From a virus: 20,151 nt of DNA. The notes under the pieces were generated by a model that saw only the letters and a list, made by a program, of their open reading frames with translations, searched no databases and was not told the DNA's origin. The stretch lies in IMG/VR virus record IMGVR_UViG_3300027976_000277, positions 1-20,151 of that record; one strand, given 5' to 3'. The translations under genes and the position numbers were made by a program. This document shows, in pieces, positions 1 to 5,428 of this stretch; position 1 is the first letter of the stretch; each line of letters starts with the position of its first letter.

Positions 1-712
1 TATTGTTCTTCTTTGCCATTTTTAGGGTAGTTCCTGAGCCAGCCATTGGGTCTAAGACTGTGTCGCCTTCGTTACTCCAAGAGAGTATGTGGTCTTCTGC
101 TAGTTTTTCTGGGAAAACTGCAGGGTGCTTGTGTGCTTCTTTGTCTTTAGATACTCCAGAACCAATAGCGTATTCCCATATATTACTTTTGACTTTCATA
201 GCGTTTACTTTTGTTTTCAAAAGTTTTTCAGTTCTATCATCTCTTTTTGTTCCGTCATATCTTCTTTGTGGTGCAGTCCCAAAATTCTTTCCTGCTGTTT
301 TAGAAGGTATCCTTATATAGTTACACGTCTTCGGTTTCCCTTTTGAGATAACAAACATATACTCAACGGCATTATAATATCTGTGGCATTTCCAGTCAGT
401 CGGAGTCGGGTTAGGTTTTAGCCAAAACATCGTATCGTGCAGATTAAATCCTATCTCTTTAAAGTAAAGTGCTTGCTTGAAACTTGTCCCCGTTTCACTT
501 CCCTTAATTGTTGCATCTCCAACTACCCACACCACTACGCCACCTTGCTTTGTTACTCTAAACAATTCTTTGGCTATTCCCTCAAAGTCAAAAGTATAGC
601 CGTTGTATGTGCGAAGATTATCATAAGGAGGTGAAGTAACAGTAATGTCAATAGAATTATCTTCTAATGTTTTCATTACTTCTAAACAATCGCCGTGTAT
701 TACCTTATTCAT
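1..712 (-). CDS. DNA methyltransferase, TSPPY type (partial, runs off left edge)
   Basis: The minus-strand frame is open from ATG 712 to the window edge (237 codons seen). It would transfer a methyl group from S-adenosylmethionine to an amino nitrogen of a DNA base. Visible motifs are TSPPY at residues 26-30 (catalytic motif IV) near the N-terminus and DPMAGSGTT near the C-terminal end (the SAM-binding motif I). This motif order is the beta-class arrangement, and SPPY is commoner in N4-cytosine than in N6-adenine enzymes, so the base is uncertain. Probably only a short C-terminal tail is missing. The start overlaps the stop of the 37-residue gene upstream (ATGA), so it is translationally coupled. 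No restriction enzyme is visible, so it is more likely an orphan protective or regulatory methylase. Confidence 0.9.
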   Translation of the reverse strand, partial: MNKVIHGDCLEVMKTLEDNSIDITVTSPPYDNLRTYNGYTFDFEGIAKELFRVTKQGGVVVWVVGDATIKGSETGTSFKQALYFKEIGFNLHDTMFWLKPNPTPTDWKCHRYYNAVEYMFVISKGKPKTCNYIRIPSKTAGKNFGTAPQRRYDGTKRDDRTEKLLKTKVNAMKVKSNIWEYAIGSGVSKDKEAHKHPAVFPEKLAEDHILSWSNEGDTVLDPMAGSGTTLKMAKKNN

Positions 713-822
713 CTGCTCACCCTATGGCACGCCTTACAAGTAATACACCTAGCGTACTCTATACCCTCGTGCCAGAACTTACTGTATCGGTTGTGTTTAT
801 GTCGTGGTACTAGTTTAATCAT
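709..822 (-). CDS. 37-residue basic zinc-knuckle-like peptide
   Basis: A small ORF with a strong Shine-Dalgarno (GAGGAGG, inside the end of the upstream gene) and ATGA overlaps on both sides, to the upstream 90-residue gene and the downstream methyltransferase. The product is basic, rich in His, Arg and Lys, and ends with Cys26, Cys29, Cys32 and His33 (pattern CxxCxxCH), which could bind one metal ion. Function is unknown; tiny metal-binding peptides are common in phage early operons. The tight coupling on both sides is the main reason to believe it is translated. Confidence 0.55.
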   Translation of the reverse strand: MIKLVPRHKHNRYSKFWHEGIEYARCITCKACHRVSR

Positions 823-1091
823 CTTTTACTTCCCTCCTCGATTAGCTTATTTATGCCACAATCCACATAGCCCTTTTTGTACGCTTCTGCAATCAGGGCT
901 TGGATTCTAGGATACAATATGTCATATATCAACTGCGAACTTATGAACTTATTTTTGTGCAGAAACTCCTCATTGATTAGCTGTCTGAGTGTTCCGAACG
1001 CAGCAGCTAATTCTGGCGAGCATTCCCCATCTATCTTATATAAATCCATAACACTACCCACCGCCTCCCTAAAGTCTTCTTCTTTACTCAT
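819..1091 (-). CDS. Hypothetical protein, 90 residues
   Basis: No family recognised. The product is mostly helical in appearance and acidic in the N-terminal half, with no Cys pairs, signal peptide or membrane segment. The start codon lies inside the end of the pentapeptide-repeat gene (8-nt overlap) and is preceded by AAGGAGG, so it is clearly set up for translation. It ends with an ATGA overlap to the 37-residue gene. Position in the early-type operon suggests an accessory or DNA-metabolism-related role, but nothing in the sequence proves one. Confidence 0.7.
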   Translation of the reverse strand: MSKEEDFREAVGSVMDLYKIDGECSPELAAAFGTLRQLINEEFLHKNKFISSQLIYDILYPRIQALIAEAYKKGYVDCGINKLIEEGSKR

Positions 1092-1614
1092 CTTTTACTT
1101 CCTCCTTAAGTACATAAACAACACCATCAATAGTAATTTCTTCAGGATTATTGGTCTGCTTTTCTGGTGTAATTATTAGCTTGCCATCTAAACATATTGG
1201 CTTTTGGTGGTTAGTTCGTCGTGGGGTTATTGATGAACACTTAATATCATTATATGAAACACAGAATGCGTAATAGCTAATGTCGCAAGCGTCAATGTTG
1301 TCAGCCTTGATATCGTGAGCGTCGATGTTGTTAGCCTTGATATCGAAAGCGTCGATGTTGTTAGCGTCAATGTTGTTAGCGTTGATATTGAAAGCGTTGA
1401 TGTCGTTAGCGTTGATGTTGTAAGCGTTGATGTTGTTAGCCTTGATATCGAAAGCGTCAATGTTGTTAGCGTCAATGTTGTAAGCGTTGATGTTGTTAGC
1501 CTTGATACTAGCATCTATTGATATTGAACATTCAAACGTAACGTTATCCTTAATGTTTAGTACACCATCTTTTATGTCTTTCTCTACTTCTGCTTGTGTC
1601 TTGTATATTTTCAT
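1084..1614 (-). CDS. Pentapeptide-repeat (beta-helix) protein
   Basis: 176 residues: a short N-terminal cap (about 1-38), then 15 perfect-register pentapeptides at residues 39-113 of the form A-x-[ND]-I-[NDKS], then a Cys-containing C-terminal domain (about 114-176). Ala at the inward position and Ile at the centre are what a right-handed quadrilateral beta-helix needs, so this belongs to the pentapeptide-repeat-like family. Some such proteins mimic DNA or act as scaffolds, and similar short repeat proteins with a conserved Tyr-Tyr-Ala-Phe-Cys boundary occur in phage early regions as I recall. The role here is unknown. The start is preceded by AAGGAGG and overlaps the stop of the 24-residue gene (TAATG). 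The repeat tract is nearly free of aromatic residues. Confidence 0.8.
   Translation of the reverse strand: MKIYKTQAEVEKDIKDGVLNIKDNVTFECSISIDASIKANNINAYNIDANNIDAFDIKANNINAYNINANDINAFNINANNIDANNIDAFDIKANNIDAHDIKADNIDACDISYYAFCVSYNDIKCSSITPRRTNHQKPICLDGKLIITPEKQTNNPEEITIDGVVYVLKEEVKDE
1276..1500 (-). repeat. 15-bp coding minisatellite, 15 units
   Basis: Fifteen adjacent 15-bp units encode the pentapeptide repeats of the gene at 1084-1614. On the plus strand the units read approximately gcgtcaatgttgtta. Several units are identical at DNA level, so the tract can expand or contract by 15 bp without a frameshift. Confidence 0.9.
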
Positions 1615-1688
1615 TACTTCCTCCTTAAGTGATATTTAATATTGCCCCAGAATGTTAGTCGCTTGGTAGGTTTGGGGGTGTTAGTCAT
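1614..1688 (-). CDS. 24-residue basic peptide
   Basis: A tiny ORF that fills the gap between the zinc-ribbon gene (ends 1725) and the pentapeptide gene. It starts at ATG 1688 with AGGA 7 nt upstream and ends in TAATG, sharing one base with the next start. The product is very basic (Lys, Arg) with a central Thr-Phe-Trp-Gly segment. The pentapeptide gene's Shine-Dalgarno lies inside its last codons, so it may serve as a coupling ORF, a real peptide, or both. No function can be assigned. Confidence 0.45.
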   Translation of the reverse strand: MTNTPKPTKRLTFWGNIKYHLRRK

Positions 1689-1724
1689 CTTGTTTCCTCA
1701 ATACATCTTTGTATATTAGTTGCA

Positions 1725-1937
1725 TTATCTTGACAAATTGTGTCTACCGACATATTCACCAATTGCATCAACAGCCCTGTTATTGTCACCGCTATAATAA
1801 GAAATATAAGTACTATTATTATTTTCATTGTCACTCTCTACTTTCTTTACGCCCCGGCATCGTGAGCATCGAGTATACTTGATGCCCAAATGTATGAACT
1901 TGTTATTAAATATATGTTTACAATTTAATGGATTCAT
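1725..1937 (-). CDS. Small zinc-ribbon-like protein, 70 residues
   Basis: The N-terminal part has Cys6, His8 and a Cys24-x2-Cys27 pair, enough for a single metal site of the zinc-ribbon type. The second half is polar and rich in Asn, Asp and Tyr. It starts with a TAATG one-base overlap to the KGG-type gene. Such small ribbon proteins are frequent in phage early operons and often bind nucleic acid, but no specific family is recognised here. Confidence 0.6.
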   Translation of the reverse strand: MNPLNCKHIFNNKFIHLGIKYTRCSRCRGVKKVESDNENNNSTYISYYSGDNNRAVDAIGEYVGRHNLSR

Positions 1938-2149
1938 TATGTGTTTTTACGCTTACTTTTACCGCCTTTTGAGCCTGCTGTTGTAGCTCTTTGTCGACCT
2001 GTTAGTCCGTCTTTGCCAATTACATTTGAAGCAAATCCACCATTTGCTGATTTGACGCCGCCCAATCTGCCTATCATAGTATAATGATTTGGGTTATTTT
2101 GTTTATTTTTTATTGCTGCTTTTAGTCCGCCAGCTCGTGTGCCGGTCAC
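1937..2149 (-). CDS. Small basic KGG-type protein
   Basis: 70 residues, very basic and Gly-rich, with repeated GG pairs: RAGG near the N-terminus, GRLGG and NGGFASN in the middle, and AGSKGGKSKRK at the C-terminus. This pattern (iterated Gly-Gly-Lys with a GGFASN core) matches the short KGG or stress-protein-like family often found in phages, whose function is not known; nucleic-acid binding is plausible from the charge. The start is GTG at 2149, overlapping the TGA of the upstream 38-residue ORF (GTGA). The downstream gene is coupled by TAATG. Confidence 0.7.
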   Translation of the reverse strand: MTGTRAGGLKAAIKNKQNNPNHYTMIGRLGGVKSANGGFASNVIGKDGLTGRQRATTAGSKGGKSKRKNT

Positions 2150-2262
2150 GATTTGTTTTCCAATTCGTCAATTAATAATATTAGTTGAGCTTTTTCTTTT
2201 TCTAAATTGTTTATAATATTATCTATAATTACAATTATATTTAAATCTTCTTTAGTGTTCAT
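2146..2262 (-). CDS. 38-residue coiled-coil-like peptide
   Basis: ATG 2262 is preceded by a strong AAAGGAGG site. The product is rich in Ile, Leu, Asn, Glu and Lys with a spacing that would form one long amphipathic helix, perhaps a coiled coil. It ends in a GTGA overlap with the KGG-type gene and so may couple its translation. No family recognised. The strong ribosome-binding site and exact fit between neighbours support expression. Confidence 0.55.
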   Translation of the reverse strand: MNTKEDLNIIVIIDNIINNLEKEKAQLILLIDELENKS

Positions 2263-2275
2263 TTTACTTCCTCCT

Positions 2276-2488
2276 TTATTTAATTACTTTTTTCTTTTTA
2301 TTACTTACTGCCCAATAAATTAGGTTAGCTATTCCAAATGTAAACCAGAAGAACACTAACAAAAACAGATGTACTCCAATCGTTCCTGTGTTTTTCTTAA
2401 GTATAAAATACTCTGGTGTTTCTTCAGCTAGTTCCCAATCGTTAGATTGGTACATTTTTACTTGATTTAGTGCATCTTGTCGTGACAT
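2276..2488 (-). CDS. Small two-helix membrane protein
   Basis: 70 residues: a soluble N-terminal part (about 1-34), then one hydrophobic hairpin from about residue 36 to 61 (very rich in Phe, Leu, Ile, Trp), then a Lys-rich tail that should stay in the cytoplasm. The layout recalls a group of small phage membrane proteins with a Gln/Trp-containing head followed by a TM hairpin; some members have been linked with superinfection immunity, but I cannot prove membership. The ribosome-binding site AGGAGATAAA (2492-2501) is complementary over 10 nt to the loop of the small RNA at 5721-5817. Confidence 0.65.
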   Translation of the reverse strand: MSRQDALNQVKMYQSNDWELAEETPEYFILKKNTGTIGVHLFLLVFFWFTFGIANLIYWAVSNKKKKVIK

Positions 2489-2502
2489 TACTTTATCTCC
2501 TT

Positions 2503-2586
2503 TTAAATTATTTTTTCTTGTAGTCGACTTCTTAATGAGTCGTATTCGTTTCTTTTATTTTTGTATAAATCATACAGCACAAACAT
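2503..2586 (-). CDS. Possible 27-residue peptide
   Basis: After the Rad52-like gene stops at 2594 an ATG at 2586 opens a 27-residue frame that ends at 2503. The product would be a single charged helix rich in Lys, Arg, Asp and Leu. There is no good Shine-Dalgarno. The same frame is open further upstream inside the Rad52-like gene (ATG at 2685 or 2673, with AAAGGA nearby), which would give about 56-60 residues, so the true start is unclear. It may not be a gene. Confidence 0.3.
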   Translation of the reverse strand: MFVLYDLYKNKRNEYDSLRSRLQEKII

Positions 2587-2593
2587 TTCAGAC

Positions 2594-3106
2594 TTACACT
2601 TGCCTGCTTGGCTGAGCAAATTCTGGTAATTCTGGGTGTTTCCAATATAATCTTTTTTTTGTTTCTTTATCATAGTGCATTCCATATCCTTTCATAATTG
2701 GTGGTTTAAGTTCTGACATAGTTACAATGTTTGCTTCTAACTTATAGAGATATCTTCCAATCCCCCAATGGACTGCACACCGTTTCATTGAATTGCTGAG
2801 TCCGCCTTTAGTTGGCTCAATGTTTGTTTTGTCAGCTCCATCCCATTTAGTGATTGGTATTTCTCTAGTGTGTACTGTGATACCACAAAGTATTCCACCG
2901 TCAGGCGCTTCCTTGTATTCATTCGACCAGCCTTCTACACCAAAGACTTCATCTAAGCGGTCCATAATAGCCCTGTTAGTGATATAAGCTAATACTAATG
3001 CCCAATAGTTGCCGTTAGAGTTGCCGCTGTTTTGTACTCGCCATTCTATATCTTCTAAAAGAAAGGGTTCTTTTAGTTTGGTTTCTAATTCTCTAAAGTT
3101 TTCCAT
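2594..3106 (-). CDS. Rad52/DdrA-like single-strand annealing protein
   Basis: 170 residues. Family signs: a WRVQNSG segment near the N-terminus, RAIMDRLDEVFGVEGW in the middle (the family's conserved helix with Asp-Glu-Val-xGly), and KGGLSNSMKRCAVHWGIGRYLY in the C-terminal half (17 of these are diagnostic, ending in GIGRYLY). These are hallmarks of the Rad52/22 and DdrA annealing proteins, which bind single-stranded DNA as rings and pair complementary strands during phage recombination or replication. The frame is open upstream to 3157, but ATG 3106 is the better start: it shares a base with the upstream stop (TAATG), has AAGGA in front, and leaves a normal family N-terminus. No partner exonuclease is visible in this window. 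Confidence 0.85.
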   Translation of the reverse strand: MENFRELETKLKEPFLLEDIEWRVQNSGNSNGNYWALVLAYITNRAIMDRLDEVFGVEGWSNEYKEAPDGGILCGITVHTREIPITKWDGADKTNIEPTKGGLSNSMKRCAVHWGIGRYLYKLEANIVTMSELKPPIMKGYGMHYDKETKKRLYWKHPELPEFAQPSRQV

Positions 3107-3324
3107 TACTTGTCCTTTGCTTGTGAGTCGTAATCTGGCTCTGAATATGCTTCCCAAAGTTTTTCAACTTGAGCCTCTACTTCTTGCTCAATACGATTGC
3201 ATTGGCTGATTATGCAGTTAATGTCGTAGTCGTTAGTTTGTGATATAACCTCGTCATCAATTGTGGCAATCAGTGTATATCTAATATCTAGACCATCTCG
3301 ATAATTTAATATTCTATCTTCCAT
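3106..3324 (-). CDS. Hypothetical acidic protein, 72 residues
   Basis: No family recognised. The product is acidic, with an N-terminal part that looks beta-rich (Tyr-Thr-Leu-Ile-Ala-Thr) and a C-terminal helix rich in Glu and Gln. It starts inside the end of the 61-residue gene (11-nt overlap) and is coupled by TAATG to the Rad52-like gene, so it is probably expressed in a fixed ratio with it. An accessory role to the annealing protein is a guess from position only. Confidence 0.6.
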   Translation of the reverse strand: MEDRILNYRDGLDIRYTLIATIDDEVISQTNDYDINCIISQCNRIEQEVEAQVEKLWEAYSEPDYDSQAKDK

Positions 3325-3499
3325 TGCTATAACTCATTATATCGTCTAGCAATAAATCCTCAGCCATTTCTTCTAGCCAGCCTTCATCGTTTATCAAAAC
3401 ATCTAAACCATTTTGATACAAACTAGTTTCTTTGATATATTCCGCTGTTTCTCCAGCAGATAATAAACCATTATGATAATGTGATAATATTTTTTTCAT
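3314..3499 (-). CDS. Hypothetical acidic protein, 61 residues; first gene of early operon
   Basis: No family recognised. It is an acidic, helical-looking small protein with Leu- and Asp/Glu-rich C-terminal half. It is the first gene after the promoter at 3534-3562. Its leader ends in GGAGTGAACAATG, almost the same as the leader of the membrane-protein gene at 5429-5626, and the 10 nt before the start are complementary to the small RNA loop (5758-5767). First position and shared leader suggest a regulatory or early takeover role, but the protein itself gives no clue. Confidence 0.65.
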   Translation of the reverse strand: MKKILSHYHNGLLSAGETAEYIKETSLYQNGLDVLINDEGWLEEMAEDLLLDDIMSYSNGR

Positions 3500-3533
3500 T
3501 GTTCACTCCTTGTTTAATTGTTTCTACATTCTA

Positions 3534-3562
3534 ATTATGCTCTTTTCAAAAGCATAAGTCAA
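3534..3562 (-). promoter_or_regulatory. Sigma70-type promoter of the early operon
   Basis: On the minus strand TTGACT (3557-3562), a 17-bp spacer and CATAAT (3534-3539). The spacer contains an imperfect inverted repeat (TATGCT...AGCATA) that could be an operator. It lies just upstream of the 61-residue gene with a leader of about 30 nt. Confidence 0.65.
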
Positions 3563-3580
3563 TACATTTATAATACTTTT

Positions 3581-3937
3581 TTAATTGTTCTTCAATAACC
3601 ATGACAAATATCTAGCCGGGTTCTTGCCTTCTTTTTCGGCAATTTTTGCTTGTTTAATAAAATATTCTATACCGCGTTGGCGTATTATTTTGGCATACCA
3701 ACCACTCATTCTGTCGTTAATTCCGCCAGTAAGATGTTTATAATCATCAATTATTAAATCTATATTTTTATTTGGTATTGTAGCTACAGCTGTTACAGCT
3801 GTTGTAACTAAAGTTACTTTTCCAGCTGTCAGCTGTTCTTCCAGCTGTTGTTTTTTTAAAATTTCTTGGGTTAAAAACACTTGACAGTCCTTATCCAACC
3901 GCCTATAATTTAAGTAACGCAAATCTTGGGTCGTCAC
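3581..3937 (-). CDS. Hypothetical protein, 118 residues, divergent from the plus-strand operon
   Basis: It starts at GTG 3937; in-frame stops lie upstream and no ATG fits. N-terminal part is basic and Gln/Leu-rich (about 1-35), the middle is Thr/Val/Ala-rich, and the C-terminal third is helical and ends in a Gly-Lys-Asn-Pro-Ala-Arg-Tyr-Leu-Ser-Trp-Leu-Leu segment. That ending resembles the tails of some replication-initiator or DnaD-like proteins, where a helix precedes a Lys-Asn-Pro motif, but no DNA-binding fold is certain. Divergent position next to a palindromic promoter region is typical of regulators or initiators. Its leader (about 87 nt) carries a repeat also found in its own coding start. 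The middle is encoded by a cluster of CAGCTG words. Confidence 0.6.
   Translation of the reverse strand: MTTQDLRYLNYRRLDKDCQVFLTQEILKKQQLEEQLTAGKVTLVTTAVTAVATIPNKNIDLIIDDYKHLTGGINDRMSGWYAKIIRQRGIEYFIKQAKIAEKEGKNPARYLSWLLKNN
3787..3847. repeat. Cluster of five CAGCTG palindromes
   Basis: CAGCTG occurs at 3787-3792, 3796-3801, 3823-3828, 3830-3835 and 3842-3847, with the inverted repeat GTAAC-TAAA-GTTAC between the second and third. The cluster lies inside the 118-residue gene and encodes parts of Thr-Ala-Val and Glu-Gln-Leu repeats. It could be chance, codon repetition, or an iterated protein-binding site. Confidence 0.5.
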
Positions 3938-4016
3938 TTTAATCGGTGGCGATTTTTTTTATTAGTTAATAACTCTGCAGAGTGTTTTTTGTTGACTACC
4001 TAGACGCAAATCTTGG
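3917..4016. repeat. 13-bp direct repeat flanking a leader
   Basis: The word acgcaaatcttgg occurs at 3917-3929 (inside the first codons of the 118-residue gene) and at 4004-4016 (near its promoter), 87 bp apart. The second copy lies within an inverted repeat (actacc 3995-4000, ggtagt 4015-4020). The palindrome actctgcagagt lies between at 3972-3983. This looks like a regulatory leader, possibly autoregulatory. Confidence 0.55.
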
Positions 4017-4030
4017 TAGTTATATACAAC

Positions 4031-4057
4031 ATTATACCGCAAGCAATATAATGTCAA
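4031..4057 (-). promoter_or_regulatory. Candidate promoter for the 118-residue gene
   Basis: Minus-strand TTGACA (4052-4057) and TATAAT (4031-4036), both perfect consensus, but only 15 bp apart. A shorter-than-usual spacer suggests a weak or regulated promoter, or one needing an activator. A 17-bp spacer would use TATTGA as -35. Confidence 0.5.
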
Positions 4058-4069
4058 TATAATATTGAC
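4053..4069. promoter_or_regulatory. Palindrome between divergent promoters, candidate operator
   Basis: A perfect inverted repeat of two 8-bp arms (GTCAATAT and ATATTGAC) around one central base. Each arm contains the -35 region of one of the two divergent promoters, so a dimer bound here would shut both. The pairing may partly result from the two -35 elements themselves. Confidence 0.5.
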
Positions 4070-4093
4070 CTTTTCTTTTGCTAGGCGTATACC
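4065..4093 (+). promoter_or_regulatory. Sigma70-type promoter of the plus-strand operon
   Basis: TTGACC (4065-4070), a 17-bp spacer and TATACC (4088-4093). Transcription would begin near 4100, only about 10 nt before the ATG at 4111, so the first mRNA is nearly leaderless. Confidence 0.55.
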
Positions 4094-4110
4094 TAAGTTA
4101 GTACCTACAA

Positions 4111-4422
4111 ATGATTGGATTGATTGTGACTATACAGCAAAAGTTTCAAAGACATCATAAATACTTCCCAAAAAAAGATTACATAAGCAAGGGTAAAATT
4201 GCTCGCATGTTTAGAAATCTACCCTGCAATATAGAGCTTATGCCAGAGCAAGAGCATAGAGCCTTGCATGGTAAGCTAAGAGAAACTGCCGGCGGCGTGC
4301 CTAACCATTTATATATGGCGCAGCAAATTGCCGATTGTTTTAATAGAGGTTGCACAAAAAGCAATTGTAAAATTGCAGTTGGTAAAATTGACCCTGCTAG
4401 CGAATATGAGGTGAACATATGA
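4111..4422 (+). CDS. Small HNH-like protein
   Basis: 103 residues. After a short N-terminal strand come His15-His16, then Asn40 in a Leu-Pro-Cys-Asn-Ile-Glu-Leu segment, then His49 and His53. The order HH...N...H...H over about 40 residues is the His-Me finger (HNH nuclease) signature, in a compact form without the zinc-binding Cys pairs. It could cut or nick DNA, or be a degenerate DNA-binding form. The C-terminal part (about 65-103) is different in style, with two Cys. No Shine-Dalgarno precedes ATG 4111; a GTG at 4126 is an alternative start. First gene of the only plus-strand operon, coupled by ATGA to the next gene. Confidence 0.6.
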   Translation: MIGLIVTIQQKFQRHHKYFPKKDYISKGKIARMFRNLPCNIELMPEQEHRALHGKLRETAGGVPNHLYMAQQIADCFNRGCTKSNCKIAVGKIDPASEYEVNI

Positions 4423-4595
4423 TATTTGACCCGATTGACCAGCTCGACATAATGAATGGTGAATTGCGAAATTTAAATGTAGATATAGAATTTGCATTTA
4501 GAGAATTGCAAAATATAACTAAAGACATACATAATTTAGAAAGATTACGCAAAAGTATCAAAGTCATGATTGAAGACCTGGAGAAAAGATTATGA
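4419..4595 (+). CDS. 58-residue coiled-coil-like protein
   Basis: Starts at ATG 4419 overlapping the previous stop (ATGA) with GAGGTG 5 nt upstream. The product is acidic at the N-terminus and then one long amphipathic helix rich in Leu, Ile, Glu, Asn and Lys, which suggests a coiled coil or oligomerisation helix. It ends in another ATGA overlap. No family recognised. It is likely a partner of the HNH-like protein because the three genes are strictly coupled. Confidence 0.6.
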   Translation: MIFDPIDQLDIMNGELRNLNVDIEFAFRELQNITKDIHNLERLRKSIKVMIEDLEKRL

Positions 4596-4738
4596 GTAAA
4601 TCCGATAAAATAATTGATTACTTAGACTCAGTATTGCAACATCTTGAAAAGCGTAGTCAGTCAAAATCCAAAAAGCCAGCTAGGACCGAGCAACTAAAGC
4701 TTTGGAATGAGACTGGTGACGGCATTGAGCCTAAATAA
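4592..4738 (+). CDS. 48-residue hypothetical protein
   Basis: Starts inside the previous stop (ATGA), with GGAGA about 7 nt upstream. The N-terminal half is helical (Asp-Leu-Asp-Ser-Val-Leu-Gln-His-Leu), followed by a very basic Ser/Lys stretch and an acidic C-terminal end. No family recognised. It is the last gene before the plus-strand terminator. Confidence 0.55.
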   Translation: MSKSDKIIDYLDSVLQHLEKRSQSKSKKPARTEQLKLWNETGDGIEPK

Positions 4739-4782
4739 GTCCCCCCGGTAAGTGCTGAGCATCACTAAAAACTGCTTGCCAG

Positions 4783-4806
4783 CCCTCTATAACGGAGGGT
4801 TTTGTT
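4783..4806 (+). terminator. Rho-independent terminator of the plus-strand operon
   Basis: CCCTC (4783-4787) pairs with GAGGG (4795-4799) around a 7-nt loop, followed by TTTTGTT. It lies 45 bp after the last plus-strand stop and overlaps the end of the converging minus-strand peptide gene. Confidence 0.6.
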
Positions 4807-4891
4807 CGTCTTCTAATAGTAATGACATCATAACCCCGCCGATAAATATGCCAATAAATAGCCCTAGAATAAATCCTGTTAGATATTCCAT
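4787..4891 (-). CDS. 34-residue single-pass membrane peptide
   Basis: ATG 4891 shares a base with the stop of the transglycosylase gene (TAATG). The product has one hydrophobic helix (about residues 4-26) with Gly spaced every four residues (GFILGLFIGIFIGG), a glycine-zipper pattern that favours packing of helices in the membrane. A short acidic tail follows. Size, zipper and position behind a peptidoglycan hydrolase suggest a holin- or spanin-like helper, but no family is recognised. Confidence 0.55.
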   Translation of the reverse strand: MEYLTGFILGLFIGIFIGGVMMSLLLEDEQNPPL

Positions 4892-5376
4892 TACCACCAC
4901 CTGTGAGAATTCCAGAACGCTCTGGCGTTTTCCCAAGTGCCGTATCTATTCTGCATATATTTTGTAAAAAACGCATCTTGGCAAGCATAGTCACCTAATG
5001 CACAACCCATCTTTGAACAGGGCAAAGCTTGCCCCAGCCCACAAGCCCCTGAGCTTTTATTGACTGCGTTTGGGTTATTGCCAGACTCTTTTAGATATAT
5101 AAACATCTTTGCATCGCTAGGCGCTTGTGCAGGCGCTGTGACAGCTTTTTGTGCCTGTGCCTGTACTTTGGCAACCTCAACTATTCTAATAGCTTCTAGA
5201 CGGTCTAACTCGGCTTTATATTCTTTTGTACGGTCTGGAAATTTAATTGTTTGTTTTTGATATATGTTTTCTATATTGATGGCTACCTTAACTTGGTCTG
5301 CCTGAGCCACCTTAGGTGGGTAATTTGTTGTTACTAATGCCAATGCTATTGAAGTAAATACAATTGCTGGTTTCAT
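4891..5376 (-). CDS. Secreted lytic transglycosylase-like protein
   Basis: 161 residues. Residues 1-26 form a signal peptide or membrane anchor (hydrophobic core 4-16, then an Ala-Gln-Ala site near 26). A charged helical, Ala/Gln-rich linker follows (about 50-86), then a small catalytic domain (about 88-161) with Glu97 in the ESGNNP motif, a GACGLGQ motif and a final Trp-Trp. This is the lysozyme-like, C-terminal transglycosylase fold seen in Gram-positive Apf/Rpf-type proteins, which cuts the glycan strands of peptidoglycan. Four Cys (112, 120, 125, 132) could form two disulphides outside the cell. It lies apart from the amidase cassette. No Shine-Dalgarno is close to ATG 5376; an AAAGGA lies about 50 nt upstream. 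Confidence 0.8.
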   Translation of the reverse strand: MKPAIVFTSIALALVTTNYPPKVAQADQVKVAINIENIYQKQTIKFPDRTKEYKAELDRLEAIRIVEVAKVQAQAQKAVTAPAQAPSDAKMFIYLKESGNNPNAVNKSSGACGLGQALPCSKMGCALGDYACQDAFFTKYMQNRYGTWENARAFWNSHRWW

Positions 5377-5428
5377 AATGACGAGCTATGCCGTGACTGT
5401 ATATCTCAAGCTCTAAAAATCCTTTCGG

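Noticed and set aside
3-634. Plus-strand open frames at the left end
   Set aside because: They are antisense to the continuous methyltransferase frame, which has clear TSPPY and DPMAGSGTT motifs.
1276-1500. Possible CRISPR array at the tandem repeats
   Set aside because: The units are adjacent 15-bp coding repeats without spacers.
1315-1521. Repeat protein on the plus strand (Val-Ser-Val-Asp pattern) and a second minus frame (Ser-Thr-Leu-Thr pattern)
   Set aside because: Both are shadows of the 15-bp repeat of the pentapeptide gene; neither has a ribosome-binding site.
4731-4994. Minus-strand 87-residue frame overlapping the transglycosylase end
   Set aside because: It covers the transglycosylase C-terminus in another frame; the 34-residue TAATG-coupled frame better explains the region after 4891.
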